Shown here: positions 52,480 to 61,544 of the stretch, one piece after another
Layout of the letters: each line of letters starts with the position of its first letter
Position numbering within the stretch: position 1 is the first letter of the stretch
From: Janthinobacterium tructae
Lineage (GTDB): Bacteria; Pseudomonadota; Gammaproteobacteria; Burkholderiales; Burkholderiaceae_D
DNA length: 64,000 nucleotides
Reading direction: 5' to 3'
Assembly: GCF_006517255.1 (NCBI RefSeq)
Contig: NZ_CP041185.1
Coordinates: 496,001 to 560,000, forward strand
Position numbers and translations under genes: made by a program
Notes under the pieces: generated by a model
Databases searched by the model: none
What the model was told of the DNA's origin: nothing
Seen by the model: only the letters and a program-made list of their open reading frames with translations

Positions 52480-53844
52480 ATGACCGATGTACGCACACAA
52501 TCAGCCGAAGCGGCCAAGCTGAACGAGGATTGCGCGCTGATCGCCGCGCTGCTGGGCGGCACGAAGACCATGCGGGCCGCTGGCAAGAAGTATTTGCCGC
52601 AGTGGCCAGGCGAGGACAGCGAAAGCTACGATCTGCGCCTGGCCGTCGCTACGTTGTTCCCGGCCTACGCCCGCACCATCGACGTGCTGTCGGCCAAGCC
52701 GTTCAGCAAGCCGGTGACGCTGGGCGAGGACGTGCCGGAACGGCTCAAGCTTTGGCTGCAAAATGTCGACCTCTCCGGCCGCGACCTGCACAGCTTCCTA
52801 TCGGAGATCACGCAGGAGGCGATGGGCTACGGCTTCGCTGGCATCCTTGTCGACTTTCCCAAGGCGGGCAACCTGGTCACGAAGGCCGACGAGCAGGCCG
52901 CCGGCGTGCGTCCGTACTTCGTTCAGGTGCATGTGCAAAACGTCCTAGGCTGGCTGCCGAAGAATGCGACCAGCCTTGATGGGCTGACCCAGTTGCGGCT
53001 ACTGGAAAGCGTGTCCGAGCCGAATGGCGACTTTGACACCAAGGAAATCGAGCAGGTGCGCGTCCTGGGGCGTGGCACTTGGCAGACCTGGCGCCAGAGC
53101 GAGACCGGCAGCAAGAAGGAGTGGGCGTTGTACGAAGAGGGCATCACCAGCCTGAAAATCATCCCATTCGTGCCCGTCTACGGCAAGCGCCTGGGCTACA
53201 TGCAGGCCACACCGCCGCTGCTGGAACTGGCGCACAGCAACGTGGAGCACTGGCAGAGCAAGAGCGACCAACAGAACATCTTGCACGTTGCGCGCGTGCC
53301 AATCCTGTTCGCCAAGATGCTGGGCGAGGGCGGCATCACGGTCGGCGCCGGCAGTGCAGTTAAGTCGGAATCGCCTGATGGCGACCTGAAATTCGTGGAG
53401 CATGGCGGTAAGGCCATTGAAGCCGGTCGTCTGTCGATCCTCGACCTGGAAGACCGCATGCGCCAGGCTGGCGCCGAGCTGCTGGTGATCAAGCCAGGCA
53501 ATGTGACCGAATCGCAAACCTTGGCTGACAACGAGCAGGGTGCGTGCGCGCTGCAGAAGATCGCGGGCAACGTCGAGGACGCCGCGGACCTGGCGCTGCA
53601 GTTCATGGCGCAATGGGTGGGTGAGGCCGAAGGCGGCCATATCACCATTTTTAAAGACTTCGGTGCCGCGTCGCTGGCCGAGGCCAGTGCCGAGCTGCTG
53701 TTCAAAAGCGTGGCCAACAACCGGATTTCCGACGAAACCTACTTCAATGAACTGCAACGCCGCGGCATCGTGTCGCCAGACCTGAAGTGGGAGGATGAGC
53801 AGGAGCGCATCCAATCGGCTCCACCTGACCTGGCGGAAGCATAA
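52480..53844 (+). CDS. Portal protein, DUF4055 type
   Basis: The 454-residue protein (YDLRLAVATLFPAYARTIDV, GYMQATPPLLELAHSNVEHW, SDQQNILHVARVPILF) matches the DUF4055 portal family of P22-like siphophages and podophages. It forms the dodecameric DNA entry ring. It follows terminase and abuts the next gene. Confidence 0.88.
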   Translation: MTDVRTQSAEAAKLNEDCALIAALLGGTKTMRAAGKKYLPQWPGEDSESYDLRLAVATLFPAYARTIDVLSAKPFSKPVTLGEDVPERLKLWLQNVDLSGRDLHSFLSEITQEAMGYGFAGILVDFPKAGNLVTKADEQAAGVRPYFVQVHVQNVLGWLPKNATSLDGLTQLRLLESVSEPNGDFDTKEIEQVRVLGRGTWQTWRQSETGSKKEWALYEEGITSLKIIPFVPVYGKRLGYMQATPPLLELAHSNVEHWQSKSDQQNILHVARVPILFAKMLGEGGITVGAGSAVKSESPDGDLKFVEHGGKAIEAGRLSILDLEDRMRQAGAELLVIKPGNVTESQTLADNEQGACALQKIAGNVEDAADLALQFMAQWVGEAEGGHITIFKDFGAASLAEASAELLFKSVANNRISDETYFNELQRRGIVSPDLKWEDEQERIQSAPPDLAEA

Positions 53845-55026
53845 ATGGGCGCGCTCGAAGAGTGGATTGCCGAGATGTTTCTCGTGCATTCGCTGAACCT
53901 GCTGCGATTTTCATCCGGCGCGCAAGAGAAGATCCTGCTGCTGATGGCCGCCATGTCGAAGGAATTGACGGCCAAGCTGAACGAAGGCGAGATATCGACC
54001 TACGGCAAGCAGCGCCTGGGGGCACTGCTGCGCGAGTCGAATGCGGTGATTTCGTCCCACTACACCGGAATGCAGGCGGAAATGACCCGCAACTTGACCG
54101 GCATGGTGCGCATCGAGGCCGATTACACGGCCAAGGTGTTGACGCAGGGCCTCAAGATCGAACTGGGCGCGAAGCTTCCGCCGGCCACCTACCTCGAAAA
54201 ACTGGTCGGCGACACGCTGATCAAGGGCGCGCCGTCGGCCGACTGGTGGAAGCGCCAGGCACTTGATACGCAATTCCGCTTCGCCAGCCAGGTTCGGCTC
54301 GGCGCAGCGCAGGGCGAAACGACGTCGCAGATCGTGTCGCGTGTGCTGGGCAAGAGCGCCAAGGCGGCCGATCTGGCGCCCAGCACGCCTGCCACGCCAC
54401 CGATGCCGGCCGGGACACCAGGCGCGTCAGCCGCCCCGGTAGCCAAGGGGCCTGCGCCTGCGCCGGATCCTGTTGCTCCGGGCGAGCAGGGCATTTTGAA
54501 AACGTCAGCCGCAAACGCGCGCGCGCTGGTGCACACCTCGGTGCAGGCCGTGGCCAATGCCGCGCGCCTGGCGTCGTTCCAGCAGAACGCCGACCTGATC
54601 GAGTGCCTGGTGTGGCTGTCGACGCTGGATTCGCATACCTGCCTGCTGTGCGCCATGCGCGATTTGCACGAGTACTCGCTGCACGACCAGGAACCGATCA
54701 ACCACACGCGCGAATGGGCGGGCGGGCCCGGCGCCATCCATTTCAGCTGCCGATGTGTGCTCAGTACGCGCACCAAGTCTTTCAAAGACCTGGGCATCGA
54801 GCTGGACGAGCCGGGCGAGAGCACGCGCCCCAGCGACGGCGGCCCGGTCAGTAGCAAATTGAATTTCAAGGACTTCTTGGCCAGCAAGGACAAGGAGTGG
54901 CGGGCTGAGTACCTGGGCCCAGGTCGCGCTGAGATGTACGAGGCGGGCAAGATTACGCTGAATGACCTGATGAATCTGAAGGGGCGTAAGTTGACGCTGG
55001 AGCAGTTGCACTCCAAGTATAAGTGA
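53845..55026 (+). CDS. Head morphogenesis protein (Mu F/SPP1 gp7-like)
   Basis: The 393-residue protein has a helical N-terminal half, an Ala/Pro linker (~170-220), then the family's C-terminal domain with WLSTLDSHTCLLCAMRDLHE and HFSCRCVLSTRTKSF (Cys/His pattern). A minor virion protein needed for head assembly or DNA ejection. Confidence 0.85.
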   Translation: MGALEEWIAEMFLVHSLNLLRFSSGAQEKILLLMAAMSKELTAKLNEGEISTYGKQRLGALLRESNAVISSHYTGMQAEMTRNLTGMVRIEADYTAKVLTQGLKIELGAKLPPATYLEKLVGDTLIKGAPSADWWKRQALDTQFRFASQVRLGAAQGETTSQIVSRVLGKSAKAADLAPSTPATPPMPAGTPGASAAPVAKGPAPAPDPVAPGEQGILKTSAANARALVHTSVQAVANAARLASFQQNADLIECLVWLSTLDSHTCLLCAMRDLHEYSLHDQEPINHTREWAGGPGAIHFSCRCVLSTRTKSFKDLGIELDEPGESTRPSDGGPVSSKLNFKDFLASKDKEWRAEYLGPGRAEMYEAGKITLNDLMNLKGRKLTLEQLHSKYK

Positions 55027-55119
55027 AATTCTCTGTGAATATGTGCAAGATAAATGGTCAATATCCCAACATCGCGAGTATTGATAGTAAGATATGTTTT
55101 TTGAGATGGAATAATACCT

Positions 55120-55551
55120 ATGCTCCGTATCGTAATTGCAGCTGTATTCGCCGCCTTTGTCTCCGGTTGCGCAACATCACCAGTTTCACCTTCGCAGGCT
55201 AAGCCTGTACCAAGGGAAAGGCTCTTCGCTTTCCAAGAAAAGTTGCCAAAATCTACGGCAACTATTTCTGTTACGCGTGATTCTGGGCTTCTAGGCAGCG
55301 GATGCTTCCTTGCGTTCAGTTTGGACGGTGTGCGCGCAGGGCGTTTCGATCCTAGTGAAACCGCTCGGTTCTATGTCGAGCCTGGGGAGCACCTGCTTTC
55401 AGTACGCCCTGATGCGGAAGGGAGTGGCCTCTGCCATTTCGCAACAATTCAAAATAACGCCCGGGAGACTATCATGCGGGAAAATGAGAATAAGAATTTC
55501 AGGATTATGATGGATCCAAACGGTACTGCCGATATTCAACGCGCCGAGTAG
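55120..55551 (+). CDS. Lipoprotein, DUF2846-like (cargo gene)
   Basis: The 143-residue protein has signal MLRIVIAAVFAAFVSGCATS with lipobox VSGC. The mature part (FLAFSLDGVRAGRFDPSETA, RFYVEPGEHLLSVRPD) looks like the small beta domain of DUF2846-type lipoproteins. It has an AT-rich leader and its own terminator inside the head operon, so it is cargo. Confidence 0.72.
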   Translation: MLRIVIAAVFAAFVSGCATSPVSPSQAKPVPRERLFAFQEKLPKSTATISVTRDSGLLGSGCFLAFSLDGVRAGRFDPSETARFYVEPGEHLLSVRPDAEGSGLCHFATIQNNARETIMRENENKNFRIMMDPNGTADIQRAE

Positions 55552-55572
55552 AACCAAACTCCATTCCTCATC

Positions 55573-55595
55573 GCTCGCTTCGGCGGGCTTTTTTT
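55573..55595 (+). terminator. Terminator of the lipoprotein gene
   Basis: GCTCGC-TTCG-GCGGGC with a UUCG loop and seven T. Confidence 0.88.
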
Positions 55596-55608
55596 ACGAC
55601 CATTTCAG

Positions 55609-55636
55609 GCCGCCCGGGCAACCAGGCGGCTTTTTT
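55609..55636 (+). terminator. Second terminator before the scaffold gene
   Basis: GCCGCC/GGCGGC with a 10-base loop and six T. Two terminators in a row inside the late operon imply that late transcription must be antiterminated. Confidence 0.8.
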
Positions 55637-55710
55637 ATTGCCGCAAGCGGACGCGACGCGGTGCACGGCCGGAAGGCCATCGATAGGGCGGATGCCCGGA
55701 AAGAACGACC

Positions 55711-56508
55711 ATGCCATTTAAATATGACGCAAACGGCAATATCGCCATGGATGCCGATAAGAAGCCGATCTTCATCAATGCTGATGGTGTCGAAGCGCCG
55801 TTCGACGCTGATGCTACCGTCGCCACCATTGGCCGCCTGAATGGCGAAGCCAAGGCGCACCGCATCGCCAAGGAAACCGCCGAAGCGGCATTGAAGCCAT
55901 TTAAGGATGCCGGTATCGAAGATGCGGCAGCCGCAGCCCAGGCGATCACGTTGGCCAAAAACATCAAGGACGGCGACCTGGTCACCGCAGGCAAGGTTCA
56001 GGAAATCAAAGACGCCGCCACGCGCACCGCGCAAGAGCAAGTCGCAAATGCCACGCGGGCCGCAGAAGAAAAGCAGCGCGCACTGACCGAGCAGAACGAA
56101 AAGCTCACGCAGAACCTGAACAACCACATCATCGGCGGCAGTTTCGCCAGTTCCAAGTTTATTTCCGAAAAGCTGGCCATTCCTGCGGACATCGCGCAGA
56201 AGGTCTTCGGCGACCGCTTCAAGGTCGACAACGGCAAGCTGGTCCCGATGGGGCCGGATGGCAACCCGATTTTTTCCGCCACCCGCCACGGCGAACATGC
56301 CGATTTCGAAGAAGCACTCCAGGTCATGGTCGGCCAATACGCCAACAAGGACATGATCCTGAAAGGTAGTGGCGCCTCCGGTGGCGGCGCGACGGGGGGC
56401 GGTGCAGGCGGTGGCGCAGGCAAGACCATGACGCGCGCCGCTTTTGATGCAGCGACGCCGGCCGCCAAGGCGGAATTTGCCAAAGGCGGCGGCGCCGTTA
56501 CCGATTAA
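55711..56508 (+). CDS. Scaffold-type head protein (DUF6651-like)
   Basis: The 265-residue protein has FINADGVEAPFDADATVATI, a long helical coiled coil (~45-140) and a Gly-rich C-terminal segment before GKTMTRAAFDAATPAAKAEF. Position between portal/head genes and the capsid gene fits a scaffolding protein. Confidence 0.8.
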   Translation: MPFKYDANGNIAMDADKKPIFINADGVEAPFDADATVATIGRLNGEAKAHRIAKETAEAALKPFKDAGIEDAAAAAQAITLAKNIKDGDLVTAGKVQEIKDAATRTAQEQVANATRAAEEKQRALTEQNEKLTQNLNNHIIGGSFASSKFISEKLAIPADIAQKVFGDRFKVDNGKLVPMGPDGNPIFSATRHGEHADFEEALQVMVGQYANKDMILKGSGASGGGATGGGAGGGAGKTMTRAAFDAATPAAKAEFAKGGGAVTD

Positions 56509-56666
56509 TTACTTCCGGCATTCCGCAAATGCCGGCGATACGCGCGTCCTTTCCATTTCTGTAGTACCGCAACGCATAGCCAACGCCTGGATGGGGGTTG
56601 GTGCTTTGGGCTGGATGGCCTGTCTGTTTTAAAAATTCCAAATCACCAACTTTTGAAGGCTCTACC

Positions 56667-58031
56667 ATGAAGAAAACCTTGATGTCGGCCATGGCCCTGT
56701 GCGCCATGGCCCTGTTCTCGACCGCGTCGACCGCAACCGCGATGGCCCACAAGGCTGTCGAAATGTTGACGGCTGTGCCGGCAAAAGCCGATTTCGCCAG
56801 TCGCGTGCTGGTCGAATTGGCATATCGCTATATCACCAACTACGCTGCACGCACCGGCGTGATCCTCGGCGCCAACTCGCTGAACGGCCTGGTCACCACC
56901 ATCTACAGTGCATCGGACCAGGTTGCACGCGAGCTGGTCGGCTTCATCCCGGCAGTTTCCGCAGATATGAACTTTACCCGAGCGGCGGTCGGGCAGGAGG
57001 TTACGTCGCCAGTCGCACCTGCCGCGACTGCTACCGATATCGCCCCCGCGGTGACGCCGCCGAATGACGGCGACCAGAACATCGGCAAAAAGGGCGTGGT
57101 CATCACCAAGGCGCGCCGCGTGCCGATCCGCTGGAATGGCGAAGAGCAACTTGCCCTGGATAACAACGGCGCGAGCTATAACGTGATCCTGCGTGATCAG
57201 ATTTCGCAGGCCATGCGTACGCTGGTGAACGAAGTCGAGAGCGATCTGGCCGCGCTGTATGTCAAAGCGTCCCGCGCGTGCGGCACTGCCAACGTCGCTC
57301 CGTTCGCTACTGCCGGCGACCTGACCGACACCGCTGGCGCGCTGCGCATCCTGGAAGAGAATGGCGCTCAAGGCCTCGACTTCCAGTTGGTGCTGGGCTC
57401 GGCCGCCATGGTCAACCTGCGTGGCAAACAATCGGGCCTGTTTAAGGTGAACGAGGCCGGTCGTGAAGATATGCTGCGCAACGGTATGACTGACCGCCTG
57501 CAGGGCTTTGCACTGCGCAACAGCTCGGGCATCAAACTGCATGCCAAAGGCACCGCTGCCGCTGCAACCACCAATGCCGCAGGCTATGCAGTTGGCGCCA
57601 CTGTCATCACCCTGGCGGCAGCTGGTACCGGCACTTCACTGGCTGGCGACACCATCACCTTCGCTGGCGATACCAATCAGTACGTCGTGTCGAGCGGCGA
57701 TGGCGATGTCTCGAACGGCGGCACGATCACCCTCGCAGCACCAGGCCTGCTGAAAGCCATTCCGGCTGCCGCCACCGCCATCACCGTCGCTGCGTCGGGC
57801 TTCCGCAACATGTTTTTCGCGCGTTCGGCCATCCAACTTGCTACGCGTGCGCCGGCGTTGCCGAAGCAGGGCGACTCGGCCGTCGACCGCATGCTGGTCA
57901 CCGACCCGCTGACCGGCCTGACCTTCGAGATCAGCATGTACGCCCAGTACCGCCAGATGCAGTACGAAGTGGCGCTGGCATGGGGCTGCGGCTCGGTCAA
58001 GGATGAATTCATCGGCATCCTGCACGGCTAA
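56667..58031 (+). CDS. Major capsid protein, P22 coat-like, with unusual N-terminus
   Basis: The 454-residue protein aligns with the P22-type coat family from about residue 65: ANSLNGLVTTIYSASDQVAR then ELVGFIPAVSADM, VPIRWNGEEQL, LRGKQSGLFKVNEAGREDML. The first 25 residues (MKKTLMSAMALCAMALFSTA STATA in one stretch) look like a Sec signal peptide, odd for a cytoplasmic virion protein. GAAGG lies 7 bp before ATG 56667. GTG 56859 would give the classical start but has no ribosome site. Confidence 0.88.
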   Translation: MKKTLMSAMALCAMALFSTASTATAMAHKAVEMLTAVPAKADFASRVLVELAYRYITNYAARTGVILGANSLNGLVTTIYSASDQVARELVGFIPAVSADMNFTRAAVGQEVTSPVAPAATATDIAPAVTPPNDGDQNIGKKGVVITKARRVPIRWNGEEQLALDNNGASYNVILRDQISQAMRTLVNEVESDLAALYVKASRACGTANVAPFATAGDLTDTAGALRILEENGAQGLDFQLVLGSAAMVNLRGKQSGLFKVNEAGREDMLRNGMTDRLQGFALRNSSGIKLHAKGTAAAATTNAAGYAVGATVITLAAAGTGTSLAGDTITFAGDTNQYVVSSGDGDVSNGGTITLAAPGLLKAIPAAATAITVAASGFRNMFFARSAIQLATRAPALPKQGDSAVDRMLVTDPLTGLTFEISMYAQYRQMQYEVALAWGCGSVKDEFIGILHG

Positions 58032-58088
58032 CCATCAACCCGGCCCGGCCTGCACTGAGGTGCTGCCGGGCCTCACCTGGACTTCCCC

Positions 58089-58481
58089 ATGGATACCATC
58101 AAAATCGTATCGACGGACCCGCACACGCAGGGCCCGTTCGTCGTCATCAACAAATCCGACTTCAACCCCGACGTGCACGAGCTGTACGGCGACGACCAAG
58201 ACCTGGGCACGCCCACCGAGCGCGTGCCGACTATGGCCGAACTGCTGGCCGCGCGCGATCAGCTTATGGAGCGCGAGCGCTCACTGGACGCCGAGAAGGA
58301 GCGCATTGCCGCGCAGGAGCAGCGCCTGGCCGATCAAGCTCAGGCCAACGAAGTCGAAGCGCAGCGCCTGCGCGACGAAGCCGCGAGCCTCCAGGCTGCC
58401 AAGGACGCTGCTGCCGCACAGTCGCAAGTTGCACCAGCCACGGCTGCGGCCGAAAAGCCAGCGAAGGCCGCCAAGGCGTAA
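58089..58481 (+). CDS. Phage head-region protein with coiled coil
   Basis: The 130-residue product starts MDTIKIVSTDPHTQGPFVVI, then a coiled coil (LLAARDQLMERERSLDAEKE) and an Ala/Lys tail. It follows the capsid gene. Role unknown. Confidence 0.75.
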   Translation: MDTIKIVSTDPHTQGPFVVINKSDFNPDVHELYGDDQDLGTPTERVPTMAELLAARDQLMERERSLDAEKERIAAQEQRLADQAQANEVEAQRLRDEAASLQAAKDAAAAQSQVAPATAAAEKPAKAAKA

Positions 58482-58543
58482 TTTCTGGCCATCACCGCCC
58501 CGCGCGCCGGGGCATTCCATAAACCGCATTCCCGAAAGTCACT

Positions 58544-60301
58544 ATGCCAACCATCACCGCCGGCGGTACGCCGCAAACCATCACCCTGCCTGAGGGCCAG
58601 GTCCTGAATATCAGTGGCTCGGTCGGTGTGGTTGGTGTCGTCTATCGTCTTGATCCGGCCCTGGGCGGCACGAACTCGCTGGAATCCTGGACTGTTGGAG
58701 CCGGCGCATTGGCAGCGATCGGCCCCTATGCTGGGGAGCAGCGTTTCCTGGCGACCTGCTCGACGGGGAGTATGGATCTGGCCATGAAAAGTGCTTTGTC
58801 CCAGATAAAGCCGCAATCTGCAAAGACACTGCCAGTAATCGTTTGGTTAGGTGATTCAACAACTGCGTACTCTAACGCGCAAAGTGGAAATGCGTCGTCG
58901 CTCGTCTACAACGGTAATGGCACTGCAACCATTACGTTCAGTGGCGATCAAGGCATCCGGGTCGGCGACCTGATGACCGTTCAGGGGGCCGCTGATGCCG
59001 CTTACAATACATCGCGCCCGACGGCATGTGTCGCGCAGGTAGGCAATGCATATACTTACGCGATCAACAACCCGACCATGCCGGTGACGACGCCAGATAC
59101 CGGGACCTCGATTCTCTTGTGTTACCCACTCAAGGCGAGCGCTGCCGGCCCTATTGGCCTGACGCACAACATGACGGGACGCAAGCTTCGCCACATCAAT
59201 GCAGGCCGGAACGGCGATACGATCCCGCAGATGCTCGCCCGTTTCGGGACTGACGTTGCCAGCTGGAACCCTGATCGCGTTGTCTTCTGCGGCGGCATCA
59301 ACGACGCTTATGCTGCCAGCTACTCCTTGGCACAAATGAAAGCAAACGTCACAACTCTGCTGCAGTATTGCCAGCAAATCGGTGCAAAGCTGGACATCGT
59401 GACACCATTTCCACAAATTAACACGCGGGGAAGTTGGAGTAGCGCAAAGAACTTGGTGTTCCTGCAGTGGTGCCGGTGGCTGCCCCAGTTCGCCACGGCA
59501 AACAGCCTCATATGCGAGAGCTGGGGCGCGGCTGCAGCTGGAACTGTCCAGGTGCAGGACCCTGTCAGTGCTACGGGAAACCCGACGGCGACGATGTATA
59601 ACTCGGACCTAGTTCACCCAAAAAATTCCGCAACCTATTGCCTTGCCAAGCGCATGGCGGCGGCCTACAACACCATTTACCCCACGGGCGGCAGCACCAG
59701 CGGCCGGATGGTGACCGATGGTGGCTTGCTCTCGAACCCTACGATGCTAGGTTCCGGCGGCACGCCCAGCGCTGGCACGGGCACCATCGCTGCCGGCCCC
59801 ATCGCGAATGGGCTGGGACTGGCGATTACCGCAGGCTCTCCGACCATAACGCCGTACCAAACGGCGCGCACTGTTGCAGCTGATGGCGATCTCGGGGGGA
59901 ACTGGCAGGGGTTTAGCATGGCCGCCGCAGCATCCGGGGATCAATTCACCGTCACGTTTCCGCCGATGCACACATTAGTGAGCAACGGCGACGTGGTGGA
60001 CTTTAAAGTCCAAGCGCGCCTGGCGGTTGGCGGCAACCTTGTGAAAGAGTTTTACTTTTTCTGTAATAGTCAAACGGCTATATCGGGCAACAACCTGGTG
60101 ACGGACATGCAGTTGGCGACAGGGCAGATGGCGCCATATCCTGAAAACTTTTCGGTATTGATGGGGGCCGACATTCCAGTCCGGGGTCCGCTTTCCGTGC
60201 ATGGCGCCCCTCAAGTCTTCCAGCCCACGATCCGTATCACCGCGAATGTGACCGGGACGATGGCGCTGGAAATCGCCTGTGCATCCGCTGATAAATTGTG
60301 A
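58544..60301 (+). CDS. SGNH/GDSL esterase-domain virion protein
   Basis: The 585-residue protein starts with a beta-rich segment to about residue 90, then an SGNH hydrolase: GDS at 103-105, GRNGD block, GGIND at 250-254 and D355/H358 in SDLVHPKN. After residue ~385 comes a beta-sandwich domain of the type that attaches to particles. It probably deacetylates or cleaves a surface polysaccharide or lipid. Encoded between capsid and connector genes, so probably a head decoration. Confidence 0.82.
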   Translation: MPTITAGGTPQTITLPEGQVLNISGSVGVVGVVYRLDPALGGTNSLESWTVGAGALAAIGPYAGEQRFLATCSTGSMDLAMKSALSQIKPQSAKTLPVIVWLGDSTTAYSNAQSGNASSLVYNGNGTATITFSGDQGIRVGDLMTVQGAADAAYNTSRPTACVAQVGNAYTYAINNPTMPVTTPDTGTSILLCYPLKASAAGPIGLTHNMTGRKLRHINAGRNGDTIPQMLARFGTDVASWNPDRVVFCGGINDAYAASYSLAQMKANVTTLLQYCQQIGAKLDIVTPFPQINTRGSWSSAKNLVFLQWCRWLPQFATANSLICESWGAAAAGTVQVQDPVSATGNPTATMYNSDLVHPKNSATYCLAKRMAAAYNTIYPTGGSTSGRMVTDGGLLSNPTMLGSGGTPSAGTGTIAAGPIANGLGLAITAGSPTITPYQTARTVAADGDLGGNWQGFSMAAAASGDQFTVTFPPMHTLVSNGDVVDFKVQARLAVGGNLVKEFYFFCNSQTAISGNNLVTDMQLATGQMAPYPENFSVLMGADIPVRGPLSVHGAPQVFQPTIRITANVTGTMALEIACASADKL

Positions 60302-60321
60302 ACATGACTATTACAACCGAA

Positions 60322-60342
60322 ACCAGCCAATGTCTGGCTGGT
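60322..60342. terminator. Hairpin after the esterase gene
   Basis: ACCAGCCA-ATGTC-TGGCTGGT, perfect 8-bp stem, no T-run. Perhaps a weak terminator or mRNA end protection. Confidence 0.4.
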
Positions 60343-60353
60343 GCTCGCTTTGA

Positions 60354-60914
60354 TTAAACCGATTTGGCGTTGCGACGCGCAGCAAAACCGATCAGGCCCA
60401 GGCCTGCCAGCAGCATGCCATATGTCTCTGGCTCGGGAACAGCGCTCACGCTGAGGGACCAGCGAGCTGCTATACCCGCCGGATCGCGATCGCGGTGGAA
60501 GCTGTTTATAAGTCGAAGGTCAGTGGAATCTGCGATTGTCGAAAATCGATTCAGCGGCGAGATTGAGAAATAACGGCTGACATTGTACGCATCGGAGTCG
60601 GCGAGAATAAAATTATTTAAACTTGCATCAAATGATGCGACCGCGTTATGTCCCCAGACAATGATGCCAGGCTCCGCTAAATTGTTATACGAATAGGCCT
60701 CTAAAGGGGAGCCTCTTGTCATGTTGATGCCATTAACGTACACCGAGATGTGGTTCAGTCCCGAGACTAGATTGCCATTGGGTGAACCATTAAACGTGCC
60801 TGTTACGGCTGTGCCATCTAACATGCTGTAAGTGAAACTGTAAGCTTCTGCATGTGCTGCGGCGCTGGCCATCAGGGCCGCGGTAATTGCAGCGGAAGCG
60901 ATGATTTTTTTCAT
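60354..60914 (-). CDS. PEP-CTERM exported protein (cargo gene), intact
   Basis: The 186-residue protein has signal peptide MKKIIASAAITAALMASAAA plus HAEA, a beta-rich middle (YSMLDGTAVTGTFNGSPNGN; WGHNAVASFDASLNNFILAD) and the sorting signal SAVPEPETYGMLLAGLGLIG then FAARRNAKSV. Exosortase substrates of this type go to the cell surface. AGGAGC precedes the ATG. It reads against the late operon. Confidence 0.9.
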   Translation of the reverse strand: MKKIIASAAITAALMASAAAHAEAYSFTYSMLDGTAVTGTFNGSPNGNLVSGLNHISVYVNGINMTRGSPLEAYSYNNLAEPGIIVWGHNAVASFDASLNNFILADSDAYNVSRYFSISPLNRFSTIADSTDLRLINSFHRDRDPAGIAARWSLSVSAVPEPETYGMLLAGLGLIGFAARRNAKSV

Positions 60915-60952
60915 GATGCTCCTAATGTGATGTGGTTTTTTAAAAAACAAAC

Positions 60953-60982
60953 TTATAACATAAATAACTGCAATATTTGCAA
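60953..60982 (-). promoter_or_regulatory. Candidate promoter of the intact PEP-CTERM gene
   Basis: On the minus strand, TTGCAA (60982-60977), an 18-bp spacer and TTATAA (60958-60953). A 14-bp palindrome GTTTTTTAAAAAAC (60935-60948) lies in the leader. Confidence 0.5.
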
Positions 60983-60996
60983 TGAATTTGCCAAAT

Positions 60997-61019
60997 AGCC
61001 CGTCGCGTACGGGCTTTTT
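60997..61019 (+). terminator. Rho-independent terminator before the connector gene
   Basis: AGCCCGT-CGCGT-ACGGGCT followed by five T. Again inside the late operon. Confidence 0.82.
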
Positions 61020-61031
61020 CATAGGATAACC

Positions 61032-61544
61032 ATGCTCATCATTGAAACCGGCACCGGCGCACCAGACGCCGAATCCTATGCCAGCATCGCCGCAGCAGAC
61101 GCGCGTTGCGCCAGCCTGGGCCTGACAGCTTGGGCGGCGCTGGCGGAAGCTGATAAGGAAATCGCGCTGCGCAAGGGCATGATCTTCATGGCCACCTACC
61201 GCACGCGCTGGGCAGGCCGCCGGGTGTATCAGCACCAGGCGCTGGACTGGCCGCGCTACAACGTCGAGGTCGACGGCTTCATCGTGCCCAGCAAGATCGT
61301 GCCGGCAGACGTGGTCAATGCCTGCATCGACTTGGCCGTGCGAGCAGGGCGTGGCGAGGATCTGCTGCCCGACCTCGACACCGGCTCGAATGCTATTAAG
61401 CGCGACAAGGTGGGGCCAATCGATACCGAGTACTTCCAGAACACCACGGACGCGCGCGAGCGCTTCGTGGCCGTGGATGCGCTTCTGGTACCGTACTTCG
61501 GCTCGGCCGGCGGCGGTAATTCGATCAAGGTGACACGAGCATGA
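61032..61544 (+). CDS. Head-tail connector protein (DnaT-like domain family)
   Basis: The 170-residue product starts MLIIETGTGAPDAESYASIA, then YRTRWAGRRVYQHQALDWPR and VPSKIVPADVVNACIDLAVR. This is the pattern of phage proteins often labelled DnaT-like, found as connectors after the capsid. It overlaps the next gene by 4 bp. Confidence 0.78.
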   Translation: MLIIETGTGAPDAESYASIAAADARCASLGLTAWAALAEADKEIALRKGMIFMATYRTRWAGRRVYQHQALDWPRYNVEVDGFIVPSKIVPADVVNACIDLAVRAGRGEDLLPDLDTGSNAIKRDKVGPIDTEYFQNTTDARERFVAVDALLVPYFGSAGGGNSIKVTRA

